Shown here one piece after another: positions 14,216 through 15,262 of a stretch of DNA of 15,262 nucleotides. A program made the translations under genes and the position numbers. The DNA lies in contig CANQYN010000018.1 of assembly GCA_947628105.1 (NCBI GenBank), forward strand, positions 1 to 15,262, given 5' to 3'. Origin of the DNA: an uncultured Bacilli bacterium. Its GTDB lineage: Bacteria; Bacillota_I; Bacilli_A; RF39; UBA660. Every line of letters begins with the position of its first letter. The first letter of the stretch is position 1. The notes under the pieces are model-generated. The model was not told where the DNA came from. It saw only the letters and a program-made list of their open reading frames with translations, and ran no database searches.

Positions 14216-14244
14216 ATTTTACCATTTTTTCTTTCTTCTTACAA
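14216..14244 (-). promoter_or_regulatory. Promoter of the 631-residue membrane protein gene
   Basis: TTGTAA (14244-14239) and TAAAAT (14221-14216) stand 17 bp apart on the minus strand, with TGG before the -10. The -35 directly adjoins the stop codon of the gene ending at 14245. Confidence 0.65.
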
Positions 14245-14847
14245 CTATTTTTCTTTTTTAAAAGTTTTTACAAATTTAGCAAATTCAAATAAAATGATAT
14301 TATTTTTATTGATAGCAACACTTTTTCCTAGTGCTTTTCCCCCAATTGTTAAAGCGGCGATAATAGCTGTAACAAAAAGAGCGGTAACAAGAGAATCTAA
14401 GTGATAATATTGTGACAAAGAAGTAGCAATAATAGCTCCTGCGGAACCAGAAATAATCCCACATATATCCCCGATAACATCATTACAAAAGGAAGATACT
14501 TTATCGGCATTTTTTATAAATTTTACTGCTGTTTTTGCCCCTTTTACTTTTCTGGCACTCATCGAATGAAATGGCTTTACTTCTGCGGAAGTAACAGCAA
14601 CTCCAATCATATCAAATAATACCCCTAAAGCAATAAATAAAAAGACGATAATAATCCCTAGTAACACATTAACATTAGGAATAAATATCTCTGATAAAAA
14701 GGAAAAAAACAATGACATAAAAAAAGCGATACAAGTAATTTTTCCAATCCATGAAAAATTAACTAATACTTTCTCTTTTTTTTCTCTTTTTTTGGTTAAA
14801 TTTTTTAAATTTAAAAATTCTATTTTATTTCTTTCTCTTTCCTTCAT
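14245..14847 (-). CDS. Small CorB/DUF21-like membrane protein, possible OLE RNA-associated protein OapA
   Basis: A 200-residue integral membrane protein: a very basic N-terminal tail (1-29), hydrophobic helices at about 34-55 and 60-86, a conserved-looking cytoplasmic loop, and hydrophobic segments at about 122-143 and 150-173. The core DMIGVAVTSAEVKPFHSM (79-96), then ARKVKGAK, then NADKVSSFCNDVIGDICG (113-130), resembles proteins loosely annotated as Mg2+/Co2+ transporter CorB or CNNM/DUF21-like, but the CBS domains of real CorB are absent. OapA, a small membrane protein encoded directly downstream of OLE RNA, has this size and position, and the sequence upstream here looks like a large structured RNA. 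The OapA identity is an inference. ATG 14847 has a GAGG site; no terminator follows it. Confidence 0.65.
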   Translation of the reverse strand: MKERERNKIEFLNLKNLTKKREKKEKVLVNFSWIGKITCIAFFMSLFFSFLSEIFIPNVNVLLGIIIVFLFIALGVLFDMIGVAVTSAEVKPFHSMSARKVKGAKTAVKFIKNADKVSSFCNDVIGDICGIISGSAGAIIATSLSQYYHLDSLVTALFVTAIIAALTIGGKALGKSVAINKNNIILFEFAKFVKTFKKEK

Positions 14848-14867
14848 AAAATCCTCACTATCATTGT

Positions 14868-14873
14868 ATTATA
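14868..14873 (-). promoter_or_regulatory. Possible -10 box of the OapA-like gene
   Basis: Perfect TATAAT on the minus strand (14873-14868) lies 20 bases before the start codon, with no recognisable -35. Its position just after the RNA's terminator supports partly independent expression. Confidence 0.35.
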
Positions 14874-14879
14874 AAAACA

Positions 14880-14900
14880 AAAAAAGGGATAATTCCCCCA
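14880..14900 (-). terminator. Terminator-like hairpin at the 3' end of the putative RNA
   Basis: On the minus strand a G-rich arm (GGGGGAATTATCCC) folds into a short stem of about four pairs (GGGA with TCCC) and is followed by seven T. The stem is short, so read-through into the membrane-protein gene is plausible. Confidence 0.5.
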
Positions 14901-15262
14901 ATTTAATCTCAATGGCATTTGCAAATAGTTAACTTTGTACCTTAGGTCAAGTAGAATTTCTCTGGTTTCTACAGCACGTTACCATGCTTGCGGTTCCCCT
15001 TTAAAAAAACCAATATATCGTCTCCGAATATATAACTTGATCACCACTTAGTGTACACTGCAATCCTATTATGAAAATACACTCTAGGAGTTTTCCTCCC
15101 CATTTTCTTATATTATTAGTACTTTTTTGCAAGTAAGATTTCAAATCGTAATCCGATAAATATAAGTTGGCCGAACTTTTTATTATCTAAGCGATTATCC
15201 CGACTTACCCACTCAAGCCTAGCTACGCTACTCGTAAGTTTCCCCACATAGTAGGTTCAATC
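14897..15262 (-). ncRNA. Large structured RNA (3' part), candidate OLE RNA
   Basis: About 366 bases without any significant ORF, visibly richer in G and C than neighbouring gaps. Perfect or near-perfect local hairpins on the minus strand: 15239-15234 with 15208-15203 (ACTTAC/GTAAGT); 15178-15174 with 15168-15164 around CGGCC; 15099-15096 with 15090-15087 (GGAG/CTCC, loop GAAAA); 15083-15078 with 15055-15050; 14987-14983 with 14978-14974, closing a GUAA GNRA tetraloop; and 14972-14967 with 14956-14951 (GTAGAA/TTCTAC). A terminator-like hairpin ends it. It does not match tmRNA, RNase P, SRP or rRNA as I know them. OLE RNA is about 600 nt and lies directly upstream of a small membrane-protein gene (oapA), the arrangement seen here. 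The 5' part would be beyond the window. That it is a structured RNA is fairly likely; the OLE label is tentative. Confidence 0.6.

Noticed and set aside
14050..14292. Plus-strand hydrophobic ORF opposite the membrane-protein gene start
   Set aside because: Its hydrophobicity comes from T-rich reverse complement of Lys/Glu-rich coding sequence; no ribosome site is present.
14897..15262. RNase P RNA, because of the GGGGAGGAAA segment near 15100
   Set aside because: The following bases do not form the conserved P4 strand, and the other universal blocks (AGANNAUG and the 3' ACAGAA region) are absent.
14897..15262. T-box leader or tmRNA
   Set aside because: The GGGGAACCGC stretch only loosely resembles a T-box sequence, no aminoacyl-tRNA synthetase or amino acid gene follows, and there is no tRNA-like 3' end or tag frame.

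Overview
The window is very AT-rich DNA in which every convincing gene lies on the minus strand. The gene set points to a low-GC Gram-positive bacterium of the class Bacilli: RNase J2, IreB, a DUF1292 protein, trigger factor, and a tRNA-modification cluster laid out as in Bacillus subtilis. The outer spore-coat protein CotE suggests an endospore former or a recent descendant of one. TGA acts as a stop (the gene ending at 8646), so the mycoplasma code is not in use. The order cannot be fixed from sequence alone; an uncultured gut-type Bacilli or Erysipelotrichia-like organism is a guess.

Layout in the direction of transcription (right to left). 15262-14897: a stretch without ORFs, rich in hairpins and ending in a terminator-like hairpin; probably the 3' part of a large structured RNA. 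The gene just downstream (14847-14245) is a small CorB/DUF21-like membrane protein, an arrangement like the OLE RNA/OapA pair. 14187-12292: an unrecognised single-pass membrane protein. 12225-11644: cotE, with a possible sporulation-type promoter. 11571-9922: RNase J2 with a degenerate metal site. 9858-8646: a TcdA-type E1-like enzyme overlapping an unrecognised gene. 8557-3849: ireB-ruvX-yrzB-mltG-trmR-trhP1-trhP2, nearly the B. subtilis yrzL-yrrK-yrzB-yrrL-yrrM-yrrN-yrrO order. A LOG-family gene then stands where B. subtilis has udk, followed by greA (3184-2714). 2621-1371: trigger factor. 1313-576: a CpsB/YwqE-type PHP protein that has lost several metal ligands. 482 to the left edge: the start of a repeat-rich, membrane-anchored coiled-coil protein.

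The cluster joins tRNA wobble-uridine chemistry (TrhP1/TrhP2 hydroxylation, TrmR methylation; TcdA modifies t6A37) with cell-envelope control (MltG, IreB) and RNA metabolism (GreA, RNase J2, RuvX/YqgF). Most transcription units end in an intrinsic terminator whose hairpin contains the stop codon, and the next promoter follows at once.

Two places deserve most attention. The leftmost gene has consensus -35 (TTGACA) and -10 (TATAAT) boxes separated by a 19-bp spacer containing a G10 run, the architecture of a slipped-strand phase-variable promoter, and the gene itself carries near-identical 66-bp tandem repeats. The rightmost 370 bases look like a large structured RNA next to an OapA-like membrane protein.
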